Shown one piece after another: positions 1-10,266 of a stretch of DNA of 64,000 nt. The notes below the pieces were generated by a model, which did no database searches, was not told the origin of the DNA, and saw nothing but the letters and a program-made list of their open reading frames with translations. Source of the stretch: Yarrowia lipolytica (lineage: Eukaryota > Ascomycota > Dipodascomycetes > Dipodascales); NCBI RefSeq assembly GCF_001761485.1, contig NC_090770.1:372001-436000 (forward strand), read 5' to 3'. The stretch's first letter is position 1, and every line of letters begins with the position of its first letter. The position numbers and the translations under genes are program-made.

Positions 1-117
1 GTAGCAAACTGCGGGAATCCGGCCGTCTATGGGATGGAACATGTCGAAAATGTGGTCGTAGCGCGAGCCATAGCCCGTTCGCTCCACGGCTGTAGTGGCC
101 GCCGAAAACAGAGACAT
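1..117 (-). CDS. 5' end of an unidentified gene (partial)
   Basis: An open frame of 39 codons runs off the left edge of the window. It starts with ATG at 117 on the minus strand and reads MSLFSAATTAVERTGYGSRY, continuing through DHIFDMFHPIDGRIP. I do not recognise the family from so short a piece. The GGT/GTT-rich stretch just upstream (118-160) fits a 5' leader. The frame is free of stops and starts with a good ATG, so a real gene is likely, but the product is unknown. Confidence 0.5.
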   Translation of the reverse strand, partial: MSLFSAATTAVERTGYGSRYDHIFDMFHPIDGRIPAVCY

Positions 118-319
118 GGTGGTTGTTGTGGCGGTGGTGGTGGTGTTATTGTGGCGGCTTGAACCTGGGTCCTGTTTACCACTTCTCTTAGCGTCACCGA
201 GTGCACCCCTAATCAACTCTATTCGATAGAGTTCGTTATCCTCATCCGTCCCAACATGTAATTTTGACCTGTCGATAGAACTAAAACAGAATAAAAAAAG
301 AACAAAAAAGAATTCGACC

Positions 320-350
<31 letters not shown>

Positions 351-1263
351 AAACGCTCTAGACGAGATCTAAGCGATAATAATATCGAGGCCACGAATAG
401 CCTGATTGGATATACACTGGGTGCTGTTTTGTAACTGGCCCTTTGGATCCCTCCAGAGTATTGGTTCTGCGCACTGTGACTACAATCAGCACTCTCTATA
501 ATACACATCGTCGTTGCTGACTGCTGAAGTAGTAATTGCGTACACTGTCGACTTCACTCGCCTGATTTTGACATCTGGATCAAACAAGTGAATTCCACTG
601 CTCTGGAAGACTCTATCTGATACCACTATATACATCCCTTTGCTCCAGCAGCCCTACACTCCTTATCATTGCCACTGTCATTTTATAGCATTTAATCTCC
701 GCTAAAGTCACCCTTACAAAGGAGCTATGACAGCGGGGTCGAAAAATGTAGAGTATCTGGCATCTGGGTGATGATCACTGTCGGTAATCGATGGAATGGC
801 TTTACGACGTGAATAGTCCGCTCTTTCTGGCCATCTTTGCCCAGAGACACGTTGATTGTAAAAACTATTTTTACCTGAGAAATATAAGTAACTTTGTTGA
901 ATTTAATTGATGGATCTAAGCTGTTATTCTAATTTCTAACTATATTACTCACGACAACTCATACCCCGAAACTCGGCCCATCGATCGCGCCGTGAGAATG
1001 ACTTTACACTAGTGAATGGATCGCGAATGAGCAATTTCGCTTCAGTCCTTGAGTCTAGAGCTTCTTGGCCATTTTTTTTATTCTAGGGAAATACATTTCA
1101 GCTACTTGAAGCCTATATGCTATACCCGCACATAGGACCCGGGTTAGGGTGTTCAGAAAAGCACATAACCATCGTGTTCTCGCATTTTTGCGTTCTCCTC
1201 CTTTTCCCCCGCTGACTAAACACCTTTTCGATACCCTTGACCAAAGTTTCGCACTTTTTCACC
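118..1263. other. Intergenic, no gene seen; contains a 27-G homopolymer
   Basis: About 1.1 kb between the partial left-edge gene and tRNA-Lys. I see no convincing coding frame. The stretch holds an uninterrupted run of 27 G at 324-350 and a TTAGGG-type word at about 1143-1149. The rest is A/T-rich. Confidence 0.6.
324..350. repeat. Homopolymer G27
   Basis: Twenty-seven consecutive G on the plus strand in A/T-rich intergenic DNA. Runs like this vary in length between isolates and are error-prone in assembly, so the exact count is uncertain. Confidence 0.85.
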
Positions 1264-1362
1264 GCCTGGCTAGCTCAATCGGTAGAGCGTGAGACTCTTA
1301 GTCCATTGTATTTCAGATTTGAGAATATCTCAAGGCTGTGGGTTCAAGCCCCACGTCGGGCT
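1264..1362 (+). tRNA. tRNA-Lys (CUU) with a 26-nt intron
   Basis: The acceptor stem GCCTGGC pairs with GTCGGGC at 1355-1361. The D-arm is GCTC...GAGC and the T-arm is GTGGG-TTCAAGC-CCCAC. The anticodon stem TGAGA (1290-1294) pairs with TCTCA (1328-1332). The loop reads CTCTTA, giving anticodon CTT at 1297-1299. An intron lies after base 37, at 1301-1326. A T-rich pol III terminator follows directly (CTTTTCTTTTT). Fold and anticodon are clear. The intron length follows from the stem pairing. Confidence 0.95.
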
Positions 1363-1604
1363 TTTCTTTTTGCCCCTTGGAGCGAGACATACTACTGTAT
1401 GTACTGTACTACAGTATATACTGTGCATAATGTACTTTTGTTGCATCTCTAGTTCTCTGTCACCCTACTCGTTCATAGACTTTAGGCATTCATTTTCTAT
1501 ATTATCATACTAATGCAGAAGCAGCGAGCCCATACTCCACTGCTCTACGGTGTTAATTAGTCTATCAACAACACTGTTTGTTTCCTTCAAACTTGAAGGA
1601 ACGC

Positions 1605-3710
1605 TTACTTTCCTCCCTTCTTCTTTCGCATTCGCTTCTGTCCAATGAGCTTTCCGAGCTCCAGGTTCTTGTCCTTTTCAGGCTGTCGAGACTCATCCTT
1701 CTTGTCTCCCCCCTTGCCCTTTCGGTCACCCTTTCGGTCTTTTCGATCTCCTCGGTCTCTTCGGTCTCCTCGGTCTCTTCGGTCTCCCTCTCGTCGGGGT
1801 CGCTTGTGTTCGGAAGAACCCTCGTCCGCTCCTCCCTCGTCGTCCCGATGTCGCTTCTTCTGCATGTTGATTCGAGCCATAGTCTCCTTTCGTCGCTTGA
1901 CAACCTGTGCGTTCTCAATTGCAAACTCAGCCACCAGGTGACGTCGCGAAGAACCAGTAAGATCAACGTGTTTTCGCTCGTTCTCCTCGTAGCCCTCAAG
2001 AACCTCCTCAGTAGACACCTCGTGAGCGTTCAGCCATCGCAGCGCCATGAGAGCAGCCTTGTGGTCTCGGAACTCCAGGAAACCATATCCTCGAGATCGG
2101 CCCAGCTCTCCGCTCTCCTTCTGCTCCATAATCACCTTTGCCTGTCGGACCACTCCATGCTTGGACTTGGCAGCCTCTTCGGTTCGAGCCTTGGTCGACC
2201 GAATAGCCTCCTCCTTGGACAGAGGCTGTCGAGCACCCTCCTTGGCTTCAGTGGCAAATTGCACCACGGCCTTTCGACCCAGAGCCTTAAGACCCTTCGC
2301 GTTGAGAGCTCGGGGCAGGTTTCGCAGAGCCAGACGAGTCAGGGACACGTGCAGACTGGGGTTGCCGTTCAGCTGTTTCTTTCGCTGGTCGTATGACTTT
2401 TGTCGCAGCTCCATGTCGGCCTTGGGCAGAGTCATACCCAGAGCAGTGTTCTCGCCGATTCGACCCTCGTTGATCAGGAAGACGTTTCGTCGATCTTTCT
2501 CCTTGGGCAGCTTACCCAGAGCCTCGGCTCGCTTTTTCGAATTGTGTTCAGACAGCTTGTTGGCGGTTTCTCGCTGGACAGCCTGAGTGACGGCCAGAAT
2601 TCGGCCCTCAAACACGTACCGAGGGTCGGTATCATCAGCAACAAGCAGAGAAGTGGTGGCTGCAGCAGGAGCTCGCTCAACACACTTGTCGCAGTCGTCG
2701 GATGATTCGAACGCAACAAAGGCAGTTCCTCGGGGCTGGCCCGTGGTCTTGTCAATGACAGGAAGAGCGTATCGAACAGCACCAAAGTTCTCAAAGTGCT
2801 CCTTGAGGGACTCTGCTGTGGCATCGTAAGGAATGTTTCGCACAAAAACGGTCGAGGAGTTGGATTGGGCCTTGACCTTGGGAGTATCATCCTCCTCCTC
2901 TTCCTCCTCCTCATCCACCTCAATCTCGTCTTCGTCATCATCGTCACCCTCGGCAACATCGGCATTGGACTCATCCAGATCGAGATCTTCCTCCTTGACC
3001 TCATCCTTGACCTCAGTATCCACGTCCTCGTCCTTGACCTCGTCCTTGACCTCGTCCTCGTCGTCGTCATACTCCTCGTCCTCGACCTCTTCTCCGTCCT
3101 TATGTTTCAGCCACTTGTCCTTCTGAATGGCAAAGTCAACGGTAACAGTTCGCCCGTCAATCTCAAGACCCTTGCTTTCGGCCACAGCCTTGTCAGCATG
3201 CTGCTTTTTGCTCATGGTCACAAATCCAAACCCACTCATCTTGCCTCCAGCTCCTCGGGGAATAAACGCATCGACCACCTTGCCGTACTTGGAAAACACC
3301 TTGATCAGATCCTGGGGCTCCCGCACCGACCACGGCAGGTTTCGCACAATTAGTCGCGGCTTTCGCTTCTCCACAGAAGTATTGTTGTCTCCACTGCTCT
3401 CAAACGGCCGGTCCTCTCTGGTCTTTCGCTCTCGAGGCTTGGCAAACTCGATCTGAAGAATCTTGCCCTTGAGCTTCTGCTTTCGGCACTTGAGCAGCGC
3501 CTCCGCAGCATCCTCCTCGGTCGTGAAAGACACAAACCCGAACCCCTTGGACTCCTTGGTCGCAGCATTGGTCACCACCACGGCATGCTTCACGGGGAAG
3601 TCCTGTGAGAAAAAGTCCGCCAGCTCCTCGTTCGTCACCTCCAGAGGGATGGACCGCACAAACAAATCCGTCTTGCCCTTGTCCACCTTGTCTTTTGTGT
3701 CTCGAACCAT
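1605..3710 (-). CDS. NOP4: Nucleolar RNA-binding protein Nop4 (RBM28 type), 60S ribosome assembly
   Basis: The 701-aa product has four RRM domains. RRM1 lies near residues 15-95, with RNP2 LFVRSI and RNP1 KGFGFVSF. RRM2 is near 118-195 (LIVRNLPWS). RRM3 is near 288-375 (VFVRNIPYDATAESL). A divergent RRM4 near 455-600 contains LALRNLPRALNAKGLKALG. A long acidic block sits between RRM2 and RRM3, and the tail is rich in RGDRRDR repeats and lysine. Order, spacing and motifs match yeast Nop4p, a nucleolar factor for 27S pre-rRNA processing and 60S assembly. The ATG at 3710 gives the usual short N-terminus. It is divergent from the CHL4-like gene. A GGAAATTTTCC RRPE-like word lies 60-70 bp upstream of the ATG. 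Confidence 0.93.
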   Translation of the reverse strand: MVRDTKDKVDKGKTDLFVRSIPLEVTNEELADFFSQDFPVKHAVVVTNAATKESKGFGFVSFTTEEDAAEALLKCRKQKLKGKILQIEFAKPRERKTREDRPFESSGDNNTSVEKRKPRLIVRNLPWSVREPQDLIKVFSKYGKVVDAFIPRGAGGKMSGFGFVTMSKKQHADKAVAESKGLEIDGRTVTVDFAIQKDKWLKHKDGEEVEDEEYDDDEDEVKDEVKDEDVDTEVKDEVKEEDLDLDESNADVAEGDDDDEDEIEVDEEEEEEEDDTPKVKAQSNSSTVFVRNIPYDATAESLKEHFENFGAVRYALPVIDKTTGQPRGTAFVAFESSDDCDKCVERAPAAATTSLLVADDTDPRYVFEGRILAVTQAVQRETANKLSEHNSKKRAEALGKLPKEKDRRNVFLINEGRIGENTALGMTLPKADMELRQKSYDQRKKQLNGNPSLHVSLTRLALRNLPRALNAKGLKALGRKAVVQFATEAKEGARQPLSKEEAIRSTKARTEEAAKSKHGVVRQAKVIMEQKESGELGRSRGYGFLEFRDHKAALMALRWLNAHEVSTEEVLEGYEENERKHVDLTGSSRRHLVAEFAIENAQVVKRRKETMARINMQKKRHRDDEGGADEGSSEHKRPRREGDRRDRGDRRDRGDRKDRKGDRKGKGGDKKDESRQPEKDKNLELGKLIGQKRMRKKKGGK

Positions 3711-4336
3711 TTTTTTGAAACGTAGTTGTGTGGTGTAAAGGGTGTAAATGGAAATCGAAATCGGTCCAGGAAAATTTCCATATCATGCATATTTTTTTTT
3801 GCCTTCCAAACCTTAAAAAGACTGATGCCCCGGTTTGGAAGTGATATTGGTAAACGAGTAAACATCTAATATGGGAGAAAATTGCAAGTAATTTTATTAA
3901 AAAATCAACAGTTCTTATCCTGAAGCTCGTTTCACTACTCTTGGACACTTTTCTTGCGTGTATGTTTGCTTGATTAGTCAGCCACACCGAAATCGTGCGT
4001 TTTGGAGTGTGGAAACAAGACATAGTGATCATAGAACAGAGCTGAGAGAACCATTATGTAGATTTCGTCTGGGAGATTCTTACGCTATCTTTTTCCCCTA
4101 ATTGACTTCCAATTCAGGACAGTATATAACGGAAAACGATGTAGTGTATAGAAGGCAAGATATCACGCCCTAAAAACCGCTACAAACATATATATCACCT
4201 TTGTGAAGAGAATCACACACTACAACCAACGAGATATCCGTCTCTAGCTTACCGTATTTTCAAACTCAGCTCTCTAGGGGATGTTTTCCCGGATCCCGAA
4301 ATCACGTGATCTCCAATGTTGACATAGTCTTCCAGC
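3711..4336. promoter_or_regulatory. Shared upstream region of NOP4 and the CHL4-like gene
   Basis: A 626-bp region between two divergent genes, so it must hold both promoters. A palindrome-like AGGAAAATTTCCA lies at about 3768-3780. It resembles the ribosome-biogenesis RRPE word and is close to the NOP4 start. I see no further open frame. Element function is inferred from position only. Confidence 0.4.
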
Positions 4337-5605
4337 ATGCAGGTCGCGATGCGATGGAGACGCGAACACAACACAAGATACACCATGAAGTTCAATGGCA
4401 CGTTAAGGGACCAGATGGTCCTGAAGCAGACCACGAATTTGCGACGAAACGCGCTCAACAAGTGTTCTCACAACACGCTGTACAACCTGACTCAGCTGTG
4501 GCTGGGGTCTAAAGACTGTCTGCCGCTGGTGGCCATCAACTCTCAGGACGACTATTTATTCGACTTGGACGCGCTCTCAGACGACGAGGACGACGCTGAG
4601 GCCGATGAGGGGATTGATGAAGTGGAGGAAGGCGTTATTGTGGCTCGAGGTGGTCCCAAGTACGAAAAGATCATGGACGATGCTCGTAAAGAACTGACTG
4701 AAGGAGTGCAGTCTCGAAAGGCATACATGCAGCTCGTGGGACAAAAGTACTGGAATGCCGGTCTCAATCTACTGCAACTGGCCCAACTGGACATTTGGGG
4801 AGACGTTTTTGAACGTCCAGAAATGCTGGTTTGGAGCTACAGTACAGTGAAAGATTCTGTCGGTAAAGAGAAGGTACCTGATTTGAGCATTGGCACCATT
4901 GCCACGCGAATGAGTGAGGCAATCTATCCTGCCTTTAGATGCCACGTGCACGCCATGCGTCATCCTGAGCTGCCTGTCATTGTGGTTCGTGTCAAACCAT
5001 ATGACGCTGCCAATGACGATGCTCGTTTGAAGCCCCTGTACCTGGTGTTTCCCTACCATTCGCCTCACGTGATTCATCTGAGCATGGATCACGTCTACGC
5101 CCAAACAGTTTTGCATGCTGTCACTCAGAGTGTCACTACTGTGGCTGACCCTATCTCCTTGGTCCGTTCCAGCGCTCTCCCCACTCGTTCTTTCAATACC
5201 CTGGTGACTACTCTTTCGGACAACCGAAAAGCCGCATCCATGGGCTCCTGGTCCGTCTTTGCTACCGGAGAAGTCGACCAGTCGCCTCTGGCCATGGTCA
5301 AAAAGCCGCCTGCCAAAGTGGCCAACTCCAAGGCCAACAGAATTGCGGCGAAATTCACCTCAAAAAAGATCACCGAGCCTCTGCAGTACAGATCGGAGAA
5401 TCCTCAAAGCATGGTGGAGTTTAGAATTACCCGGAACTCGCGGAAAGTGACGCTACGGATGGAGGGTACGGATGTGTACGCTGGTGTGTACAGAATGGCC
5501 ATGAGGGGGGACATTAATGATAGAAAGATGCCTGCTTGGATGACTGGAGAGGAGAGCAGTACTAGTGGAGCGGTGAATGATGGGGCTTACAAGGCCGATA
5601 AGTAG
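4337..5605 (+). CDS. Probable kinetochore protein Chl4/Mis15 (CENP-N family)
   Basis: The product is 422 aa from the ATG at 4337. A second ATG at 4385 in CACCATG context would give 406 aa and may be the real start. Near the N-terminus an alpha-helical segment (CSHNTLYNLTQLWLGS) resembles the start of Chl4/CENP-N proteins. An acidic linker follows (DALSDDEDDAEADEG). Then comes a conserved-looking block, YWNAGLNLLQLAQLDIWG, like the DxYWPxGLxxxQxAQLD block of Mis15/Chl4. In that family the protein binds CENP-A nucleosomes with Iml3/CENP-L as part of the inner kinetochore. Length fits the yeast protein (about 460 aa). The assignment rests on memory of family motifs and is moderately sure. Confidence 0.6.
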   Translation: MQVAMRWRREHNTRYTMKFNGTLRDQMVLKQTTNLRRNALNKCSHNTLYNLTQLWLGSKDCLPLVAINSQDDYLFDLDALSDDEDDAEADEGIDEVEEGVIVARGGPKYEKIMDDARKELTEGVQSRKAYMQLVGQKYWNAGLNLLQLAQLDIWGDVFERPEMLVWSYSTVKDSVGKEKVPDLSIGTIATRMSEAIYPAFRCHVHAMRHPELPVIVVRVKPYDAANDDARLKPLYLVFPYHSPHVIHLSMDHVYAQTVLHAVTQSVTTVADPISLVRSSALPTRSFNTLVTTLSDNRKAASMGSWSVFATGEVDQSPLAMVKKPPAKVANSKANRIAAKFTSKKITEPLQYRSENPQSMVEFRITRNSRKVTLRMEGTDVYAGVYRMAMRGDINDRKMPAWMTGEESSTSGAVNDGAYKADK

Positions 5606-5886
5606 AAGCAATCATCATGAGCAACGCGAATGATGCCTTCTTCTGTTTACGGCACTGATCATGAACATTGCCATCCACTGATACACAACGAGTAATGCGA
5701 ATGACATCTTAGCACTGTTATTACGGCCACCTACTGTACCACAAATCTCTCTTACCGCTCCATCATCTCAGTCTATAGCCAGACGTCTACACAACTTATT
5801 TATTGCATTTCATATTCCAGTACAACCGCGTATTCAATCATTATCATATCATCATTATCATACATGTTAGCTCTGGACTTGTTCTC

Positions 5887-8453
5887 TTACTTCTGAGCAA
5901 GTCGCAGCTCCTCAATCATACCCTGAATCTCTTCAACGGTGGCACCCGAGGCCTTGGACTCGAGTTCCTCCAGAAGATCTCCTCGCTTGCCTCCAAACGC
6001 CTCCTTAGCGGCCTTGCTCACATCGTCGGCCTTAAGAGCCATTTGCACTCGCTCGTCAACGTCAGCATCTAGAGCAGTCATAGTGATGTATTCGGCGGCG
6101 TTTCGCTTGGAACCAGCTGCCATACAGGCATCGTAGAAGGGTACATAGCCAATAGGAGACCGTCGAGAAGTGGCAAATTCCATCAACCCGGTCCAATCAC
6201 GACGCTCAACGTATGCATTCAGCTTGAGCCATGTCCACTTACGCTCGGAAATCTTGAAGTCGGTTTTGATTTTGAGAGCCTTAGACGCCTGGCCCATCAC
6301 CAGCAAGTTGTGAATCGTGTCTGTGACTGAGAGACCCAGGAAGTTACACTCGTAGTCACGTTCTAGCTGTTCCTGCAGCTTCAGTAGTTTGGACTGCTCC
6401 TCGATGATCGCAGCGTCGCCCACTGAGCCATGCTCGGAGTACATACTTGCAGCCTTTCTGAAGCCCTCGAGTTTCTCGGAGTTGAGGTTCTGGCCTAGGG
6501 CGTTGAGATAGACACAATTGGCCGAGTCGGTCTGTCGATCAGACTGGTAATAGTACTGCTCGAGAGCCTCCTTGCTGTTGACCTTGGCATTGTTTTCGTA
6601 CACATGCGACGCAATGGGAAACTCCCGAATAAGCTTGTAGAGCTGTGCCATAGACAGAGTATCTTGTAAATGCAGCTGGACCAGAGTGATGAGATCGTAA
6701 GATCGGCATTCCACAGCCTTTTCTAGGGCAAGTCGGTCGTCTCCCAGTTCCATCAATAAGGGAACCTGCTTGTACGCATCTTTTTCCTGCTCAGTAAGTT
6801 GGGTGGCTAGTCGTACTCGTCCGTCTTGAGCTGCCTGGCGCGCAATTTCGCAGAATGAAACGCCTCGGCGGTCCTTAAGCCGGTTCATGATCGCTTTGTA
6901 GAGCTCTTCGTCGGTGGACTCGGGAGAGTGAAAGATCTTTGAACAGGCCCAGTTAACCTCGATGGCTGAAACAGGGTACTTTAGCACACCAGCAATGTTG
7001 AAACACAACTGGTGCAGGTTTCGTAGAAGCAGTCGCTGAATGAGTTTCTTGGGACCCAGCAGTTTGTACTGTTGGTAGCTGAGACAAAGACCAACCTCCG
7101 ACTGCCGCACAGAGTTAAGAACACGTAGATCATCGCACACCTGCACGAATCTCTCGCTGTTGTAAATGTCCAGAGCTGACTTTCCAAAGGCAGCCGCCCG
7201 AAGCAACCGTTTCTGCAAACTTGGAGAATCTTCATTTCCAGCAGCAAGAATACAGTTGTCGACGGCTGTTTGGAGATCTGGGCCAATGATTTCCAGGTTC
7301 TCCCAAGCTCTAGGAGACTGCTTATCGAGGTGGGTCACACAGTCGAGAAGAATGGCTGCTGGGGCTACCGATCCAATTCGAAAGATGGATAATGCAGCGT
7401 CGCAGACTCGGGAAAACAAGTGATGCGAGTTGTTTCCCATAATTCGGATGCTGCCATCGTCTTCTCCTCGGATCTCCACCGCTCCGTCCCCGTTGTAATA
7501 CAGGGTGAGCTGAGAGCCGTTCTCCCGGCCAACCAGAGATACTTCGTCGCCAAAGGAAATAGCGACAGCGTCCTCTCCCAGCCAACATAGTGTTCTGATC
7601 GGCTGGTCCACATTTTCCTCGAGCTCGTACTTGCCGTAGATTCTGTCCAGTGAAACGTCTCCCATTGTTACGTGAGTGTTTCCTACCAGAGCCATATGGT
7701 GGCCGCTGGGAGAGACAGTCAGGCCATTGAACACCGGCTGGACCTCAGCCTTTTTGTCAAACTTCTTTGTGCTGGAGTCCAGCGAGTCCAGAGTCATCAG
7801 TCCCTGTTCTGTTGACGCCACCACCTCCACTCCTCGGCTCATGCTGACTTCTGGGGGGATGATGCACCACGAGTGGATTTTTTCCGTCACGGGCTCGGCT
7901 AGTTTGCGGGGTACTGGAGACTCGGAATGGGCTCTGAGTACGCCAATAAATTGGCCATTGTTGAGCAGACACACAAAACCGCTGTTCCAAAACTTGGTTT
8001 CCTTGACTCCAGCGGTCTCAGCGTCCAGACCGAGACTGAACTGGTTGAAGTTGCCATGGAAGTCGTAGTAGACCCGCACCGAGCCCTGGTCGCTCACGAC
8101 CACCAGCTTCTCCCCCTCAGTGGTCCATCCTAGGCCTCGGATACGCCCCATGTCCCATGGCAGACGTCGAATCAGGTTTCCCGAGCCCGAAAACACACCT
8201 ATCGACATTTGACGAGCTGCGTTTCCCATGGCCACGAGCTTGTGCTCGTCGTCGGTGACCGCCACCGCTCCTCCTCCAGGTGCCAGAGCCACCACCGACG
8301 AATCAAAGTCGATTTCCCGTCCGTCTCGTTCCAGCTCATAGTCGTACTCGTGGGTGGAGTAGAACTTGCCCGCCAGTTGCTCCCATTCTGTGTTAGTGCC
8401 TGAGAAAAAAAAGCCACCGTATTGTACTCACTCAATGCCGGATTAGATGCCAT
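5887..8453 (-). CDS. VPS16: Vacuolar sorting protein Vps16 (HOPS/CORVET core), one intron
   Basis: The product is a spliced 840-aa protein. Exon 1 is 22 nt (8453-8432), coding MASNPAL plus one base. A 44-nt intron follows at 8431-8388, with donor GTGAGTAC and end CTAACACAG. Exon 2 runs from 8387 to 5887. Splicing joins the frame to give MASNPALKWEQLAGKFY, then YELERD, the typical Vps16 N-terminus. The N-terminal half is beta-propeller-like (MSIGVFSGSGNLIRRLPWDMGRIRGLGW). The C-terminal half is an alpha-solenoid with PVSAIEVNWACSKI and RRSPIGYVPFYDACM, as in Vps16. It is a core subunit of the HOPS and CORVET tethers for endosome and vacuole fusion. Length matches yeast (798 aa). It is divergent from ELC1. 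Without the intron the ATG would be missed. Confidence 0.93.
8388..8431 (-). other. VPS16 intron, 44 nt
   Basis: On the minus strand the intron begins GTGAGTACAATAC and ends GCACTAACACAG. The branch-site word CTAAC sits directly against the acceptor, the layout known for Yarrowia. Exon 1 is 22 nt, so the codon is split after its first base, and the frame then continues K-W-E-Q-L. Confidence 0.9.
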
Positions 8454-8991
8454 TGTGTTGGTGTACTTGTGCAAGTGCAGTTGCAACAGACATATTGGTG
8501 CATGCTGGCATCTGCATGAGATTAGGTTTACACGGGGACATATAGGGATGGGGTTGAGGGGATAGCCGGTGGCATTTACCGAAAGTAGAGTATGAATAGT
8601 ATATTTCTCGTCACATTCTGAGTAGATTAAAGCTTTTCCGGGCTCAAAACCTCCACTTTTGACGAAGATAGAATGACCCGAAATAACAACTCTTAGTTAG
8701 CTTTATTAAGTAATTTACTTGATGATTAGTTAGTTCCAAGGAGTTGATAGTTGAGACAGATAACCACCATTGCCGCCACAAATGCAATAAATTTTGGCGG
8801 TAGTTCTTCAAATATCTTTACTACCAGTCACATGGGCGATGCCACTTCTCATATTTCTCCCTACGAGCATATATATGCCGTTTGCATCTCACCATTCCAC
8901 TTTCTCTACTTAACTCCCCATCTGCATGCAGCTAAATTGCAACACCTTCTCTACTCCTTAACATTGGCTTCTTCTACACCTACACATCGAT

Positions 8992-9309
8992 ATGTCCGCT
9001 GAAGAACAACCGCAGGAAGGATACGTGGGACTTATTTCCAGCGACGGACACGAGTTCTGGATCACCAAGGAGGCGGCCTGTGTCTCCAAGGTGCTCAAAC
9101 CCATGGTTCAGGGAGACGGACATTTTCGAGAAACACTGGACAATAAGATCCCACTACAGGACATTCCCCATGACGTGGCAGAAAAGCTGTGCGAGTATCT
9201 GTACTACAGCTTGAAATATAAAGATCAGGTGAGCGACATTCCCGAGTTTGAAATCCCCCCGGAGATGGCTTTGGAGCTGTTGGTGGCGGCGGACTATTTG
9301 GATGTCTAA
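8992..9309 (+). CDS. ELC1: Elongin C
   Basis: The product is 105 aa with the Skp1/BTB fold of elongin C. It contains GYVGLISSDGHEFWITKEAA near residues 10-29, the helix KIPLQDIPHDVAEKLCEYLYYSLKY near 52-76, and the C-terminal FEIPPEMALELLVAADYLDV. Family length is about 100-112 aa. In yeast Elc1 pairs with Ela1 to target stalled RNA polymerase II for ubiquitination, and elongin C is the adaptor of cullin-based elongin ligases. The ATG at 8992 is the only suitable start. It is divergent from VPS16, with 538 bp between the two ATGs. Confidence 0.95.
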   Translation: MSAEEQPQEGYVGLISSDGHEFWITKEAACVSKVLKPMVQGDGHFRETLDNKIPLQDIPHDVAEKLCEYLYYSLKYKDQVSDIPEFEIPPEMALELLVAADYLDV

Positions 9310-9358
9310 ACTATTCCCGAGTGATGGGAATGGGCCACCATACATGCTGTGAAGCCAC

Positions 9359-9610
9359 ATGATCTACAGCACCGACTGGACAAACGTCTTCCTTGTACGC
9401 CGCGGGCCTTTGCACAGCAAGTACGACAAGATTTACAACAACGACAAGATGCAGTACGACATCTCGACGTATCGTGTGTTTCAAGTCTGGTGAAGGTGAT
9501 GTTCCACGGATGCGTTTACCCCCCAGTCGGGGCGTGACGACTACAGGCCATTCAGACGCGTCTTCCACCTTGATGAGCTCGTAGCATCGGGGTTTGTCCA
9601 ACAGTCATAG
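9359..9610 (+). pseudogene. Short interrupted coding frame, unknown product
   Basis: One frame opens with ATG at 9359 and codes 44 residues with normal-looking composition (MIYSTDWTNVFLVRR, then KYDKIYNNDKMQYDISTYRV). It meets TGA at 9491 and again at 9497. It then continues open in the same frame through STDAFTPQSG and RRVFHLDELVASGFVQQS to TAG at 9610. Aromatic-rich coding-like text on both sides of two closely spaced stops suggests a decayed gene. A 44-aa peptide gene or sequencing error is possible. I do not recognise the family. It lies 50 bp downstream of ELC1. Confidence 0.35.
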
Positions 9611-10266
9611 CATAATGGAAGATACCAGGTTTTGGTGGCGTAAACAGTGACTCGGTAGGCGTAAGGCGATCTCAGCTGCATGGGCGTGACATCAAGGAGT
9701 TATATCTGATATCGCGTTGCCAATCGCAATGACTATGACTGCGTGACGTTCTTTGAGATGGAAACACAGTCTGGTGACATTAAAGAACTATTTCTGTACA
9801 TGTTGATACTGGACCTTAGATGTTGAGTATTACCGGCTAGTCCACCGTCATCTGTCGCTGAATAATATGTTTGAGTACAAGAGAGAGATTTTCTTTTGGA
9901 CTGTATATGTACTTGTACAACAGTTCGGTGAAGGACCAGGGGAGCTTCATGGTACTTGCACTCCACTAATGTCCACTAAATTCCCAACTAACGGTAACTT
10001 CTTTTTGACACCAAGACGGAATTATCGAATCATTTGCGATATGAAAGGTTAGATGCTTCACTTATCGGTTTAGAAGTTGCACTTTGTCTATCGATTGGTA
10101 CAAATTTTGAATTGGTAGCTTTATGGGAACGTCTGATTGTCTATATTTTTGTCTGAAAATGTTTTTAACCCCTGGCTCATTAACTAAACAAAATCTCAAC
10201 AAAACATGGCTAATTTACAGTATGAGTCCAAATTAAATAAAATAGATTAATACAAAATTACGTCAC
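9611..10266. other. Intergenic, nothing recognisable
   Basis: A/T-rich DNA between the interrupted frame and the 3' end of the GH72 gene. I see no convincing gene or RNA fold here. Confidence 0.5.

Noticed and set aside
1578-3126. Long Ser/Leu-rich open frames on the plus strand opposite NOP4
   Set aside because: They mirror the codon pattern of NOP4 (the acidic Asp/Glu run reads as Ser runs on the other strand) and have no family signature.
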